The notes: a model not told the origin generated them from the sequence alone. A stretch of 64,000 nt of DNA from Mesobacillus subterraneus (GCF_020524355.2 NZ_CP129019.1:1612001-1676000); one strand, 5' to 3'. Shown: positions 45,404-53,921, counted from the stretch's first letter. Numbers and translations: made by a program.

Positions 45404-45832
45404 TTACCGTCTCCTCCGGCGTTTAAGATATTGTACCGTTGTCTCTAGCTCTTCCAAACGATGAGTTTTTTCTGCTAACTGAGTTTTGGTTTGTTTCAAT
45501 TCCTCTTTTACTTCACTCAAGTCAGCTGAAAACAGTTCGACCTTATCTTTTAAGCTAGTAGTGTCAGAATCCTTTTCTTTAATTTCTGACTGATTTAAAG
45601 TCCTTGAAAGCAATGATAAAGTAGTTGGATTTATAAAGCCTTGTGCAGCAGTCACCAGGGAGTTAAGTGTTTCTGCATTCAATTGATTATCCTTTGGTGC
45701 TTCAATCTTATCGGTTGCTTTCTCGTTTTCTGGTAATTTCTTGAGGATTGATTCTGTAAAATGAAGGATTTCATTTAATGACGGATCATTTTTTACACGG
45801 TCAATATATGGCTTTACTTCATTTTCATTCAT
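45404..45832 (-). CDS. Coiled-coil protein (142 aa), possible spore-associated
   Basis: Helical, hydrophilic protein. The last 60 residues form a clear coiled coil (LSEVKEELKQTKTQLAEKT) ending in a run of arginines (KRRRRR). The middle is Asn/Leu rich (FINPTTLSLLSRTLNQ). Start at ATG 45832 after AAGGAAG. Lies downstream of a 45-aa membrane peptide on the same strand. Function unknown; the basic tail suggests binding to nucleic acid or an anionic surface. Confidence 0.7.
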   Translation of the reverse strand: MNENEVKPYIDRVKNDPSLNEILHFTESILKKLPENEKATDKIEAPKDNQLNAETLNSLVTAAQGFINPTTLSLLSRTLNQSEIKEKDSDTTSLKDKVELFSADLSEVKEELKQTKTQLAEKTHRLEELETTVQYLKRRRRR

Positions 45833-45863
45833 TAAATACTTCCTTTCTATCTTTTAGTAAGAT

Positions 45864-45893
45864 CTCCCCGGCATATACCGGTATAGCCGGAGA
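45864..45893 (-). other. GC-rich hairpin between two minus-strand genes
   Basis: CTCTCCGGC / GCCGGGGAG stem enclosing the palindrome TATACCGGTATA. No T-run follows. Could be a partial terminator or an RNA-processing/stability element between the 45-aa peptide gene and the coiled-coil gene. Confidence 0.45.
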
Positions 45894-45932
45894 GACTGTA
45901 AGGAACATCAAGTTTCAAATCTTTCAAAGAGA

Positions 45933-46070
45933 TTAAGCAGCACCGTTTTCGACAGCAATTACTTCACCGATGCAAGTGTAAAGGACATTAGCTAAAGCAT
46001 CCTGACCCAACAAAATCGCAACGACTAAAGCAAGAGCCAGCAAAAGAACGACAATCGCAGTGATCAACAT
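45933..46070 (-). CDS. 45-residue membrane peptide
   Basis: ATG 46070 is 5-6 nt after GAAGGGGGTG, a strong ribosome site. One long hydrophobic helix (ITAIVVLLLALALVVAILLG) then a short acidic tail with one Cys (DALANVLYTCIGEVIAVE). Same strand as the coiled-coil gene downstream, separated by a hairpin. Unrecognised; coding is supported by the ribosome site and an uninterrupted, clearly membrane-type product. Confidence 0.6.
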   Translation of the reverse strand: MLITAIVVLLLALALVVAILLGQDALANVLYTCIGEVIAVENGAA

Positions 46071-46271
46071 CTCTTCACCCCCTTCCATAAAGAAGATAGG
46101 TAAGATCCGAACCTTACAACAACATCATATGTAAAGATATTGGACGAGCATCAGCTTGTATCATAGATTAGTGAATTCGGGCTGCCTAATTGTAAAATCA
46201 GTAGGCAATTGTTTGTAAAACAGCAAGGTTTCTTATATGTTGGAGTTAGTAATTCGAGGAGGGATCGTAAT

Positions 46272-46742
46272 TTGTCTGAGCCAATCGCATTAACAAGGAT
46301 AACAGTGATTCAAAAAGATACTCCCAACAAAATAAGAGAGGCTTATATTGATGGTTTTAGTGAGCCTTTGTTATTTGGTGTCCATGGCGGAGTGAAGCAG
46401 TTCTATGGTGTTAATCCAGAGGTAGAGTATCCGTCAACGCTTGACCATATCGTTTCAGCAGCAGGCGGCTGACTGGTCGGAACCCTATCTGGCGCGCTGG
46501 AGGCGCGTAAAATACCAACTTCACCTGATAAAGTCATGGCTAAAGTCCAAGGAACTATTGAAGCACCTGAAGGAGTATTAAAAATTACCAAAATAAGCTG
46601 TCACTACGAGCTGAAGGTCCCGGCGGGGAAAAGCGAAGCAGCTGAAAGAGCATTGAATGTATTTGAAAAAGGATGCCCGGTTGCACAAACATTAAAGGGC
46701 TGTATTCAGTTCACACATACCTGGGAGATCGAAGAATACTAG
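46272..46742 (+). CDS. OsmC-like selenoprotein (in-frame UGA)
   Basis: One frame of 156 codons from TTG 46272 (GAGGAGGG 8 nt upstream) to 46742, broken only by TGA at 46470-46472. OsmC/Ohr-type hydroperoxide reductases carry a conserved Cys in A-A-x-G-G-C-L-x-G-T-L; here the line reads SAAGGULVGTLSGALEARK with U at that Cys. The second conserved Cys is in KGCPVAQTLKGC. The frame and family match continue through the C-terminus, so this is not a random stop. A SECIS-like hairpin starts about 20 nt after the UGA, and selB is 6 kb upstream. Probable peroxide or thiol redox enzyme. OsmC-like selenoproteins are known in other bacteria. Confidence 0.85.
46492..46508 (+). promoter_or_regulatory. SECIS-like stem-loop in the OsmC-like gene
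   Basis: CGCGC / GCGCG stem (extended by a G-U pair) with 5-nt loop UGGAG, starting 19-20 nt after the UGA. GG sits at loop positions 2-3, the same arrangement as in the UxxC gene. Confidence 0.75.
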
Positions 46743-46864
46743 TAAAATGAGTCCTTATCTTAAAAGGTAAGGACTCATTTTTACTTTATAATAGATAAAT
46801 AAGGAGCAAAAATGTGTCACACTTTTCATTCTGTTTCGACTTATCGTATAGATGGGGAAATGAG

Positions 46865-47410
46865 GTGGGGGAAATAAACGATAAATTTAAGGAACAGCAG
46901 ATCATGGAATGGTATGAGATCTATTATAAAGATATTTACCGGTTTATTTTTTACATGATGGGAGACCGCCAATGCTGCGAGGATTTGGTACATGACACTT
47001 TTTTGCGTGCCTTTACGTCCTTTGAGAAATTCGAAAATAGAACGAATGTGAAAACCTGGCTTTTTAGTATAGCAAAGCATCTCGTAATAGATGAAATACG
47101 CAAGAGAAAAAGAAAGAGGATTTTTTCCTTATTTGCTAATGACCCTGAGATCCAGTCACCTTTTAACATTGAACAGTATATTGAACACAGAGAAACAATA
47201 GAGAGAACACTGGAAGCAATCCAGCAGCTTAAACCGGACTACCGGCTTGTGATTACTTTGAAAAAGGTTGAAGAGTGTTCCACTAAGGAAATCTCCGAAA
47301 TCCTGGGTTGGTCGGAATCAAAAACCAGAAAGACTTTGTCAAGGGGATTAGCTGCATTAAAGAAAATGGATGTATTGGAAGGGAGCGAATACTTTGAAAA
47401 AACCTTCTGA
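46865..47410 (+). CDS. ECF-type RNA polymerase sigma factor
   Basis: Sigma-70 family, extracytoplasmic-function class (SigX/SigW-like). Region 2: WYEIYYKDIYRFIFYMMGD, then CCEDLVHDTFLRAF and NVKTWLFSIAKHLVIDEIRK. Region 4: TLEAIQQLKPDYRLVITLKK with CSTKEISEILGWSESKTRKT as the -35-binding helix-turn-helix. I start at GTG 46865, which follows GGGGAAATGAG; GTG 46814 is a longer option. Its last codons overlap the start of the next gene, a likely anti-sigma factor. Confidence 0.9.
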   Translation: MGEINDKFKEQQIMEWYEIYYKDIYRFIFYMMGDRQCCEDLVHDTFLRAFTSFEKFENRTNVKTWLFSIAKHLVIDEIRKRKRKRIFSLFANDPEIQSPFNIEQYIEHRETIERTLEAIQQLKPDYRLVITLKKVEECSTKEISEILGWSESKTRKTLSRGLAALKKMDVLEGSEYFEKTF

Positions 47411-48302
47411 ACGAAATTGGACTGCCCTAAGATCAGTTACCCCGGGAGAAGATGAAAAAGAAAGGATGAGAAGTAAAATCAGGTCATCGATTCGTGCACA
47501 AGCTGGATTAAATATTAAACATAGAATATTCGAGTTGAAAAATGTTGTATTAACAGCAATATTTGTAATCATCTCGGCAGGTCTGCTCATCCAGTTACAA
47601 CAACATTATCAATCTCAAAATGGGTCAGGACAATCGCAAGCAGATAATGAACTCAGTCTCAATTGGGATTTAGAAAGCATATATAGCGAAAAAAACGAGG
47701 AAGGTTATGCCTTTTTTGAAAAAGGAAACCCTGAACAAGTAGGAATGGCTGAGTTTGTAACCGATGGAGAGAAGAAAAAAATTATCAATACGAGCGCTAT
47801 GAATATGGCAAAAGAGATGGTGAACTTTCCTTATCCAACATCATTATATATCGAACACCTCAAGATGATGGATGTTAGTCTCCGGTACCATTTCTTTGTC
47901 GAAGCCGGAAAAGAAACAATGCATTTCAGTTTCGATTACCCAAAACTTGAATACTCTGAAATCTTCCGGGTCATTTCATCACTAGATGTTAACAAACCTA
48001 AACCATATCGACATGATGAGCAGCTTTATGTTACCCATGGCTACGGAAGTCTCCCATATCCTGTTGGATTAAGACCAGTAGAGTTAATAGGTGATAAAGA
48101 AAAATATGTATGGGAACGAGGAGTACCGCAACAGTTTAAAGATTATATCAATAAAATCAAATCATCGGGGATATGGAAGCAAATCAAGGGTGACGGCACA
48201 TCATACACATTCGAATCCAGCGATGGTTTAGAAAGAGTAGAAATCTCGATGCAGGGAAAAGAAATAACCTACCATTATTCATATCCAAACAGAGAAGAGT
48301 AA
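47394..48302 (+). CDS. Putative anti-sigma factor with one membrane span
   Basis: 302 aa. Cytoplasmic N-terminus of about 45 residues, one membrane helix (VVLTAIFVIISAGLLIQL), and an extracellular domain of about 230 residues without known motif (VNFPYPTSLYIEHLKMMD; YVTHGYGSLPYPVGLRPVE). The layout and 17-nt overlap with the ECF sigma gene indicate a cognate membrane anti-sigma factor. TTG 47394 is 8-9 nt after AAGGGAG. No zinc-binding anti-sigma motif is visible. Confidence 0.78.
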   Translation: MKKPSERNWTALRSVTPGEDEKERMRSKIRSSIRAQAGLNIKHRIFELKNVVLTAIFVIISAGLLIQLQQHYQSQNGSGQSQADNELSLNWDLESIYSEKNEEGYAFFEKGNPEQVGMAEFVTDGEKKKIINTSAMNMAKEMVNFPYPTSLYIEHLKMMDVSLRYHFFVEAGKETMHFSFDYPKLEYSEIFRVISSLDVNKPKPYRHDEQLYVTHGYGSLPYPVGLRPVELIGDKEKYVWERGVPQQFKDYINKIKSSGIWKQIKGDGTSYTFESSDGLERVEISMQGKEITYHYSYPNREE

Positions 48303-48382
48303 AAAGACTTTTTAAGGAGAAAAAGGATTTCCCTGATAAATGGCTGAATTCTTATATATATCTTGAAAAAAGGGGAATCTCT

Positions 48383-48856
48383 GTGATTGATATAGTGCGA
48401 GTAAAACAAGAGGATGAAGCAATTCTTCACAATTTAGTTCAATTTTATATTTATGAATTTACGGTCTTTCAGAATTTCAAGCTTGAAGAGAATGGAAGTT
48501 TTGCACCGTTTGATTTGAAGCCATATTGGTCTGAAGCAGATTTACACGCTTATTTTATACTCCACAATGGGGAGCTGGCAGGGTTTGCAATGGTCGAAAG
48601 CGGTGACCCAAATGTCATCCTTGAGTTTTTTATAATGAGGAAATTTTACAGGAGAGGATTCGGCAAAATTGCTGCATTTAAGCTGTTTGATCAATTCCCT
48701 GGAAAATGGAGTATCACCCAGGTAGAGAAAAATGAACCAGCAAGGAACTTCTGGCGGAAAGTGATAGGCGATTATACCAGCGGCAACTATGTGGAAACGT
48801 TTGATGATTACAATCGATCCATCCAAGAATTCAACACAGGATTAAAAGTTAAATAG
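48383..48856 (+). CDS. GNAT family N-acetyltransferase
   Basis: 157 aa. Acetyl-CoA-binding segment MRKFYRRGFGKIAAFKLFDQ (R/Q-x-x-G-x-G/A), preceded by the strand VILEFFIM, and the conserved EKNEPARNFWRKV near the C-terminus. GTG start after AAAGGGG. Independent of the sigma operon upstream. Substrate unknown. Confidence 0.85.
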   Translation: MIDIVRVKQEDEAILHNLVQFYIYEFTVFQNFKLEENGSFAPFDLKPYWSEADLHAYFILHNGELAGFAMVESGDPNVILEFFIMRKFYRRGFGKIAAFKLFDQFPGKWSITQVEKNEPARNFWRKVIGDYTSGNYVETFDDYNRSIQEFNTGLKVK

Positions 48857-48889
48857 TTAATTGTGTCTAAAAAATATCGAAAATAATGA

Positions 48890-48919
48890 TTGCATAATGA
48901 CATAGCAGTTGTTTATAAT
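48890..48919 (+). promoter_or_regulatory. Promoter of the argS T-box leader
   Basis: TTGCAT, 18-nt spacer, TATAAT directly upstream of the T-box. Confidence 0.6.
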
Positions 48920-48934
48920 GGTAAAAATATCTAA

Positions 48935-49165
48935 TCGATGAAAAAGAGAGTAGTTACTTTATCATGCAATAGCGAGCCAGGGACGGTGGAAGCCTGGTGC
49001 ATAAGAGTAATGAAGCGCACTTTTGAGATGCTTTCCTGAAAATGAGTAGGGACGGCCGGGAACTTCCCCGTTATCAATGAAAGCAGGTTCCTTAGTTTGG
49101 AACAATTTGAGTGGTACCGCGGGATAAACTCTCGTCTCTTATATAGAGGCGGGAGTTTTTTTTGT
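48935..49165 (+). promoter_or_regulatory. T-box leader of argS
   Basis: Contains AAGAGAGTAG at the start, the T-box core GAGTGGTACCGCGGG (49109-49123) that pairs with uncharged tRNA, and a terminator AACTCTCGTCTCT / AGAGGCGGGAGTT with T8. The alternative antiterminator uses the T-box. A plausible specifier codon is CGC in GAAGCGCACTT (Arg), which fits the downstream gene; I could not fold Stem I to prove it. Confidence 0.92.
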
Positions 49166-49187
49166 TTTATAAAGGAGGAAAATTCTA

Positions 49188-50885
49188 ATGGAATTTATCA
49201 AGCTGTATTCAGAATTGCTTGCTGCCGAGCTAGATGGGCATCTTACTTGTAATGAAATAGAGAGGTTAATTGAGAAACCAAAATTTTTGCACCAAGGTGA
49301 CATGGCTTTTCCATGTTTTCAACTGGCGAAAATGATGCGAAAACCACCAGTTGCAATTGCCAAAGATGTAAGTTCACGATTGCAAAACCAGATCGATGGC
49401 TCATTTAATCGATTTGAAGCAGCTGGCGGATATATAAATGCATACTTAAATAAGGCATGCGTCGCTAAAGAACTTTTACATGAAATACGGCAAAAAAAGA
49501 ATCACTATGGAGACCTTGACCTTGGTGAAAGTCAGACTGTAACAATTGACCTTTCCTCGCCAAATATCGCTAAACCATTTTCAATGGGCCATCTGCGTTC
49601 AACCGTTATCGGGAATTCACTTTCGCTTATTTATGAAAAATCAGGTTACAAAACAGTTAAAATCAATCATCTAGGTGACTGGGGAACTCAATTTGGCAAA
49701 CTCATCACGGCATACAAGCTTTGGGGCAATGAGGAAAAAGTGAAGGCTGAACCGATTCAGGCACTGCTCGCGCTGTATGTAAGATTTCATGAAACCGCAG
49801 AAAGTCAGCCACAGCTTGAACAAGAGGGCCGAGACTGGTTCAGGCGGCTGGAAAATGGGGATGCCGAAGCACTTAGACTTTGGAAGTGGTTTAAGGACGA
49901 ATCGTTGAAGGAGTTTAAGAAAATATACAATCTGTTGGGAATTGAGTTTGATTCATATGCTGGGGAAGCTTTCTATAATAATAAGATGGAAACAATTGTG
50001 GAAATGCTGCGAGAAAATGGACTGCTTGAAGACTCTGATGGGGCACAAGTAGTCAAATTGAATGACTATGGACTTCCTCCTTGTCTAATAAAAAAATCGG
50101 ATGGCGCTACTTTGTACGCAACCCGGGACTTAGCTGCAGCCAAGTACAGATTCGAAGAGTATTCTTTTGTAAAGTCTTTATACGTGGTTGGCAACGAGCA
50201 AAGTCTGCACTTTAAACAACTGAAAGCAGTGCTTGCAAAATCGGACCTTCCATGGGAGACCGGCATTACTCATGTTCCATTTGGCATGATGTTAAAGGAC
50301 GGCAAAAAAATGTCCACAAGAAAAGGCAAGGTTGTCTTACTCGAACATGTGCTCCAAGATTCCATTCAGTTGGCCGAAAAGAATATTGAGGATAAAAATC
50401 CTTCTTTGGCAAATAAAAAAGATATTGCTGTGATGGTCGGTACAGGTGCGGTTGTTTTTCATGATCTAAAAAATTTCCGTATGAATGATATTGAGTTTTC
50501 CCTTGAAGAGATGCTAAAAGTCGAAGGCGAAACAGTCCCATATGTTCAATATACAAATGCCCGGGCACAGTCTTTGCTGAGGAAGGGGTCATATAAAGCT
50601 GGCAATGGGGAAGTCAATTTGGCTGCTGATGATGAATGGCCTGTGATAAATGAGCTTCGAGGATTTCCGGATACAATCATGAGAGCGGTCGAGAAAAATG
50701 ATCCATCCCTCATTGCTAAATATGTTCTAAACCTGTCCCAGGCTTTTAATAAATACTACGGAGAGGTCCGGATTCTTGGAGATGATGCAGAAAAAGATGG
50801 CTGGCTTATATTGGTTCATGCCGTTAGCGTTGTTCTTCAAGAAGGACTTAGATTGCTTGGAATTAAAGCACCATTGGAAATGTAA
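49188..50885 (+). CDS. argS: Arginyl-tRNA synthetase
   Basis: Charges tRNA-Arg. 565 aa. Class I signatures: HIGH-like FSMGHLRSTVIGNSL and KMSKS-like KDGKKMSTRKGKVV. N-terminal additional domain (residues 1-110) and C-terminal anticodon-binding DALR-like domain with YVQYTNARAQSLLRK. AAAGGAGG lies 9 nt before the ATG. Regulated by the T-box upstream. The YVQYTNARA block and divergent length suggest an argS of the second Bacillus type; another argS may exist elsewhere in the genome. Confidence 0.97.
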   Translation: MEFIKLYSELLAAELDGHLTCNEIERLIEKPKFLHQGDMAFPCFQLAKMMRKPPVAIAKDVSSRLQNQIDGSFNRFEAAGGYINAYLNKACVAKELLHEIRQKKNHYGDLDLGESQTVTIDLSSPNIAKPFSMGHLRSTVIGNSLSLIYEKSGYKTVKINHLGDWGTQFGKLITAYKLWGNEEKVKAEPIQALLALYVRFHETAESQPQLEQEGRDWFRRLENGDAEALRLWKWFKDESLKEFKKIYNLLGIEFDSYAGEAFYNNKMETIVEMLRENGLLEDSDGAQVVKLNDYGLPPCLIKKSDGATLYATRDLAAAKYRFEEYSFVKSLYVVGNEQSLHFKQLKAVLAKSDLPWETGITHVPFGMMLKDGKKMSTRKGKVVLLEHVLQDSIQLAEKNIEDKNPSLANKKDIAVMVGTGAVVFHDLKNFRMNDIEFSLEEMLKVEGETVPYVQYTNARAQSLLRKGSYKAGNGEVNLAADDEWPVINELRGFPDTIMRAVEKNDPSLIAKYVLNLSQAFNKYYGEVRILGDDAEKDGWLILVHAVSVVLQEGLRLLGIKAPLEM

Positions 50886-50920
50886 AAAGGAGTCCCTATA
50901 TACACAGGGACTCCTTAGTT
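50886..50920 (+). terminator. Terminator of argS
   Basis: AAGGAGTCCCT / AGGGACTCCTT perfect 11-bp stem, modest T content after it (AGTTTC). Confidence 0.75.
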
Positions 50921-51217
50921 TCAATTAAGTTCAATATATTTAGCGAAAATTTCTCCAGAGGTGTCGCTTAACTTTAATTCTACATCTGTCTCGTCAAAAA
51001 ACCATGTATCATTCGACTCCACAAAAAAGGTTATGCCATCAATCTCTTGCTGTTCAGCGGCAATAGCAGGTGCTTCTAGTGAGAATGCTAGGCTATAGCC
51101 TTTGTTCTTAACACCAAACCCGGCATATTGAGGATAAAGGCGGATGTGAAACGGTTTTGGTGTATCAAATTCCTGTTCAAACCATTTGAATGCGTTTTGA
51201 TCAATCTTGATTGTCAT
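50921..51217 (-). CDS. HesB/IscA-like (YneR family) protein
   Basis: 98 aa, IscA-like fold by pattern (KIDQNAFKWFEQEFDTPKPF, RLYPQYAGFGVKNKGYSLAF, FFVESNDTWFFDETDVELKL). The canonical Fe-S Cys residues of IscA are missing, as usual for the YneR/YqkB branch of Bacillus. Iron-sulfur or metal role is uncertain. AAAGGATGG before the ATG. Convergent with argS. Confidence 0.8.
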   Translation of the reverse strand: MTIKIDQNAFKWFEQEFDTPKPFHIRLYPQYAGFGVKNKGYSLAFSLEAPAIAAEQQEIDGITFFVESNDTWFFDETDVELKLSDTSGEIFAKYIELN

Positions 51218-51353
51218 CTTTGCACCATCCTTTCGTTAGTTTAATTGTAAAACCTGAACGGTGCTGGTTGCCGTGCTTTATGTCACAGTTTTTGCGTTGT
51301 CATGAAAGTGTCAAAATACAAATGGGTAAGCCCTTGCTAAGCCACTATAAGTG

Positions 51354-51376
51354 CTGAAGCTGGACACTAGTCTTAG
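51354..51376 (-). repeat. Fragment of the dispersed intergenic repeat
   Basis: Inverted partial copy (reads GACTAGTGTCCAGCTTCAGC on the minus strand) of the element at 18527-18596. Confidence 0.4.
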
Positions 51377-51390
51377 TGAAAAAAGATCTT

Positions 51391-51424
51391 TTAAAATAAA
51401 AACAGCTCCAAATAAGGAGCTGCT
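51391..51424 (-). terminator. Terminator of the radical SAM gene
   Basis: CAGCTCC / GGAGCTG stem; on the minus strand followed by TTTTTATTTTA. Confidence 0.85.
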
Positions 51425-51430
51425 GAAGAA

Positions 51431-52600
51431 CTACACCATTGTTTCTTTTTTTCGCATTGTTTCTGGAATATAGACACAAAATGGCTCGCTTTCCATGTAG
51501 TCACCAGTCACTGCGTAGCTTCTGGAGCGTGAACCACCGCAGACAAAGCGAAATTCACATATTCCACACTTGCCTTTATATTTATCAGGACTTCGCAATT
51601 CTTTAAAAATAGGCGAGTTTCGATATATTTCAGCCAATGGCTTTTCGCGGACGTTCCCTCCTACAAGAGGCAGTAGCCCTGAAGGCATGACATCACCAGT
51701 ATGTGAAACAAACAAAAATCCGTTCCCGTCATTTACTCCTTTAGGGGCTCGCTTCAACCCATCAATCATAGAAGCCATATCTTTAGTCAGGGTGTCTGCA
51801 TAACGAATGCCTTCTTTCTTATTGACCCTATTTTCCCGTGTTTTTTGCTGGAAAACTACACGTCTATAATGTTGAGCGGCAGTCGTTTTAATATCGTATG
51901 GAGCGGTTTTGCTTAACTCATAAAGCCATCTGAATACCTTTTCGTGTTCTGCTGGAGTAAGACAAGCATCCCGTTGTCCCCGACCTGTAGGTACAAGCAG
52001 GAAAATGTACCACATGACTACCTTGAGTTCTTTCATCAATTCGACCATCTGTTCAAGATGTTCATAATTGTAGCGGGAAATTACCGTATTAAGCTGCAAA
52101 GGCATATTTAGATCATTCAGGTATTTTACTTTTTCAATTGTAAGGTCAAACGATCCAGGAGTGCCTCGAAAATGGTCATGGATTTCAGGAGAAGGACCAT
52201 CAAGGCTGAAAGCCCATCTTGAAAGTCCGACTTCCTTAGCTCTTTGCATGTTTTCTTTCGTTACATTATCTGTGGCGCTAGGGGTCATTGAAACGCGCAT
52301 CCCTTTACTAATTGCATATTCCGCAAGGTCAAAGAGATCTTCTCGCATCATACAGTCCCCACCAGTAAATACAAGCATAGGATTTCCCATGTCATAAATC
52401 TGATCGATTAGATTTTTGCCTTCTTCAGCTGTCAGTTCCATTGGGTCAGGCTTATTCTGAGCATCTGCTCTGCAATGCAAGCATTTAAGCTGGCAAGCCC
52501 TTGTTACTTCCCAGATAACGATATACGGATTTTCATTAAAGTCAATAGCAGCAGGATGTCCTCCCGCAGGTTGAATACGTCCATGTCCGTGCATTTTCAT
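51431..52600 (-). CDS. Radical SAM/SPASM domain protein (TIGR04053-like)
   Basis: 389 aa. The N-terminal radical SAM cluster motif is TRACQLKCLHCRADAQ (CxxxCxxC), then MLVFTGGDCMMREDLF. The C-terminal SPASM cluster region is KGKCGICEFRFVCGGSRSRSY with a later FCVYIPE. This order matches the group related to heme-d1/alternative-heme enzymes (NirJ/AhbC-like) annotated as TIGR04053. The residue after GGD is Cys where Pro is usual. ATG 52600 is in the AGAGTTGGTG context; ATG 52594 and 52636 are alternatives. Substrate unknown, no precursor peptide gene next to it. Confidence 0.82.
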   Translation of the reverse strand: MKMHGHGRIQPAGGHPAAIDFNENPYIVIWEVTRACQLKCLHCRADAQNKPDPMELTAEEGKNLIDQIYDMGNPMLVFTGGDCMMREDLFDLAEYAISKGMRVSMTPSATDNVTKENMQRAKEVGLSRWAFSLDGPSPEIHDHFRGTPGSFDLTIEKVKYLNDLNMPLQLNTVISRYNYEHLEQMVELMKELKVVMWYIFLLVPTGRGQRDACLTPAEHEKVFRWLYELSKTAPYDIKTTAAQHYRRVVFQQKTRENRVNKKEGIRYADTLTKDMASMIDGLKRAPKGVNDGNGFLFVSHTGDVMPSGLLPLVGGNVREKPLAEIYRNSPIFKELRSPDKYKGKCGICEFRFVCGGSRSRSYAVTGDYMESEPFCVYIPETMRKKETMV

Positions 52601-52849
52601 CACCAACTCTTTTATCATTATTTTATTATTTATCATTCATTATAAAATAAGAGATCATATATGCATGTAAGGAATGTTACATAATATTGAAAGTGTTTTA
52701 AGGTAAAAATAATATCTCCTACTGAAATTATATTTTTTAAATAAAAACCTGAGAGCCTCAGGAAATGACTGAAATATTTGAAACCTATTCACTTAACATT
52801 CCGTCTATGTATTTGGAACAATTGGTTTTTACGGAAATGGGGGATTTAG

Positions 52850-53326
52850 GTGAAAAAGTCCGTTCTCTGGGTAATCATGACTTTATTGATATTGATTTTA
52901 TTCAGCAGTATCAGTTGGACCGCTTATTGTCGTTATAAACCTACCCCGCCGGATTTAGAAGTGGTTGTTGCCAAACATGCTGTGGAGATTAAGCCTGCAA
53001 CTTATTCTTTAAGGAAATGGGGAAGGACAGCATCGGCAGATACAAATACCGACCCTGCTATACTCGTAAAAGAATCCACTCCAATTATTGTCGAAACAGA
53101 CGACAAGATTAGATTATTATTTGAACAATCACCTGATTCTGTAAAGTGTTATTTATGGGAAATGGATACAGGAAAGCTGGTTTATAAAGGACTTGAAGGG
53201 TGTCCATTGACCCTTGGGGACTACAATGTTGTTTCTGGGGAGTATGCAATGGAGGTTCGTGCTAAATGGGAAAATGGCTATGTGCTCTATAACGCAAGGG
53301 TACTCGTGTATGAAGATTTAAATTAG
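52850..53326 (+). CDS. Membrane-anchored hypothetical protein (158 aa)
   Basis: GTG 52850 follows GGGGGATTTAG. One N-terminal membrane span (VLWVIMTLLILILFSSISWTA) then an outside domain of beta-rich character (TTPDL-like start; WEMDTGKLVYKGLEGCPLTL; AMEVRAKWENGYVLYNARVL). It resembles small Ig-like or CalY-type domains only loosely. A hairpin with GAGGAGC/GCTCCTC (53396-53417) follows and may end transcription. Function unknown. Confidence 0.65.
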   Translation: MKKSVLWVIMTLLILILFSSISWTAYCRYKPTPPDLEVVVAKHAVEIKPATYSLRKWGRTASADTNTDPAILVKESTPIIVETDDKIRLLFEQSPDSVKCYLWEMDTGKLVYKGLEGCPLTLGDYNVVSGEYAMEVRAKWENGYVLYNARVLVYEDLN

Positions 53327-53438
53327 TCATTAACAGGTGCACGAATGTTATCTTTTACAGGTATATCGAATGGCAGAAAACTAATACTAGTAGTGGAGGA
53401 GCCGCTTTGCTCCTCTAATATCCAAAGGGGTGCTGCCG

Positions 53439-53870
53439 ATGAATAGATCTGCATGGATGTCCACGCTGATGAAATCGAATATACCTCAAAAAATGATGAA
53501 AATGTTCGGGTACAAACGTAAGAAAAATCGTTCCATTACGTATTCGGTAATGGGTGTTGTGGCAAGTGCTGCTACAGCGTATATTTTTCGGAATCGTATG
53601 GGAGATGGAATGAAGCAGCTTTTCCAGAGTTCCAACGCCGGAAAACCTTTCAATAATCCAGTGGCTGCAGGAATTACTGAATTCGCAAAAGAAATCACTG
53701 CCGGGTTAGATACTAATAAGACATACAGTACAACTGGTTTCCATTCGACAACCTCGACAAACCCAGAAAGCAGCCAGATGATTAACCAAATTGCTTCAGC
53801 TGCCAAGGAAACAGGAAATAGCCAGCAAGTTGATCACTTGTCAAATCAGTTAATTAAGCGAAACCTATAA
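53439..53870 (+). CDS. Hypothetical protein with one membrane span (143 aa)
   Basis: ATG 53439 is 8 nt after AAAGGGG. Basic N-terminus (KMMKMFGYKRKKNRS), a short hydrophobic segment (ITYSVMGVVASAATAYIF), then a Ser/Thr/Asn-rich tail (TTGFHSTTSTNPESSQMI). No family recognised. Followed by a strong terminator. Confidence 0.65.
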   Translation: MNRSAWMSTLMKSNIPQKMMKMFGYKRKKNRSITYSVMGVVASAATAYIFRNRMGDGMKQLFQSSNAGKPFNNPVAAGITEFAKEITAGLDTNKTYSTTGFHSTTSTNPESSQMINQIASAAKETGNSQQVDHLSNQLIKRNL

Positions 53871-53888
53871 TACCTGCAAGAAACAAAA

Positions 53889-53921
53889 GTCCCGCTGTTG
53901 TTTTACAGCGGGACATTTTTG
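53889..53921 (+). terminator. Intrinsic terminator
   Basis: GTCCCGCTGT / ACAGCGGGAC stem with a 6-nt loop, then ATTTTTG. Confidence 0.9.
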
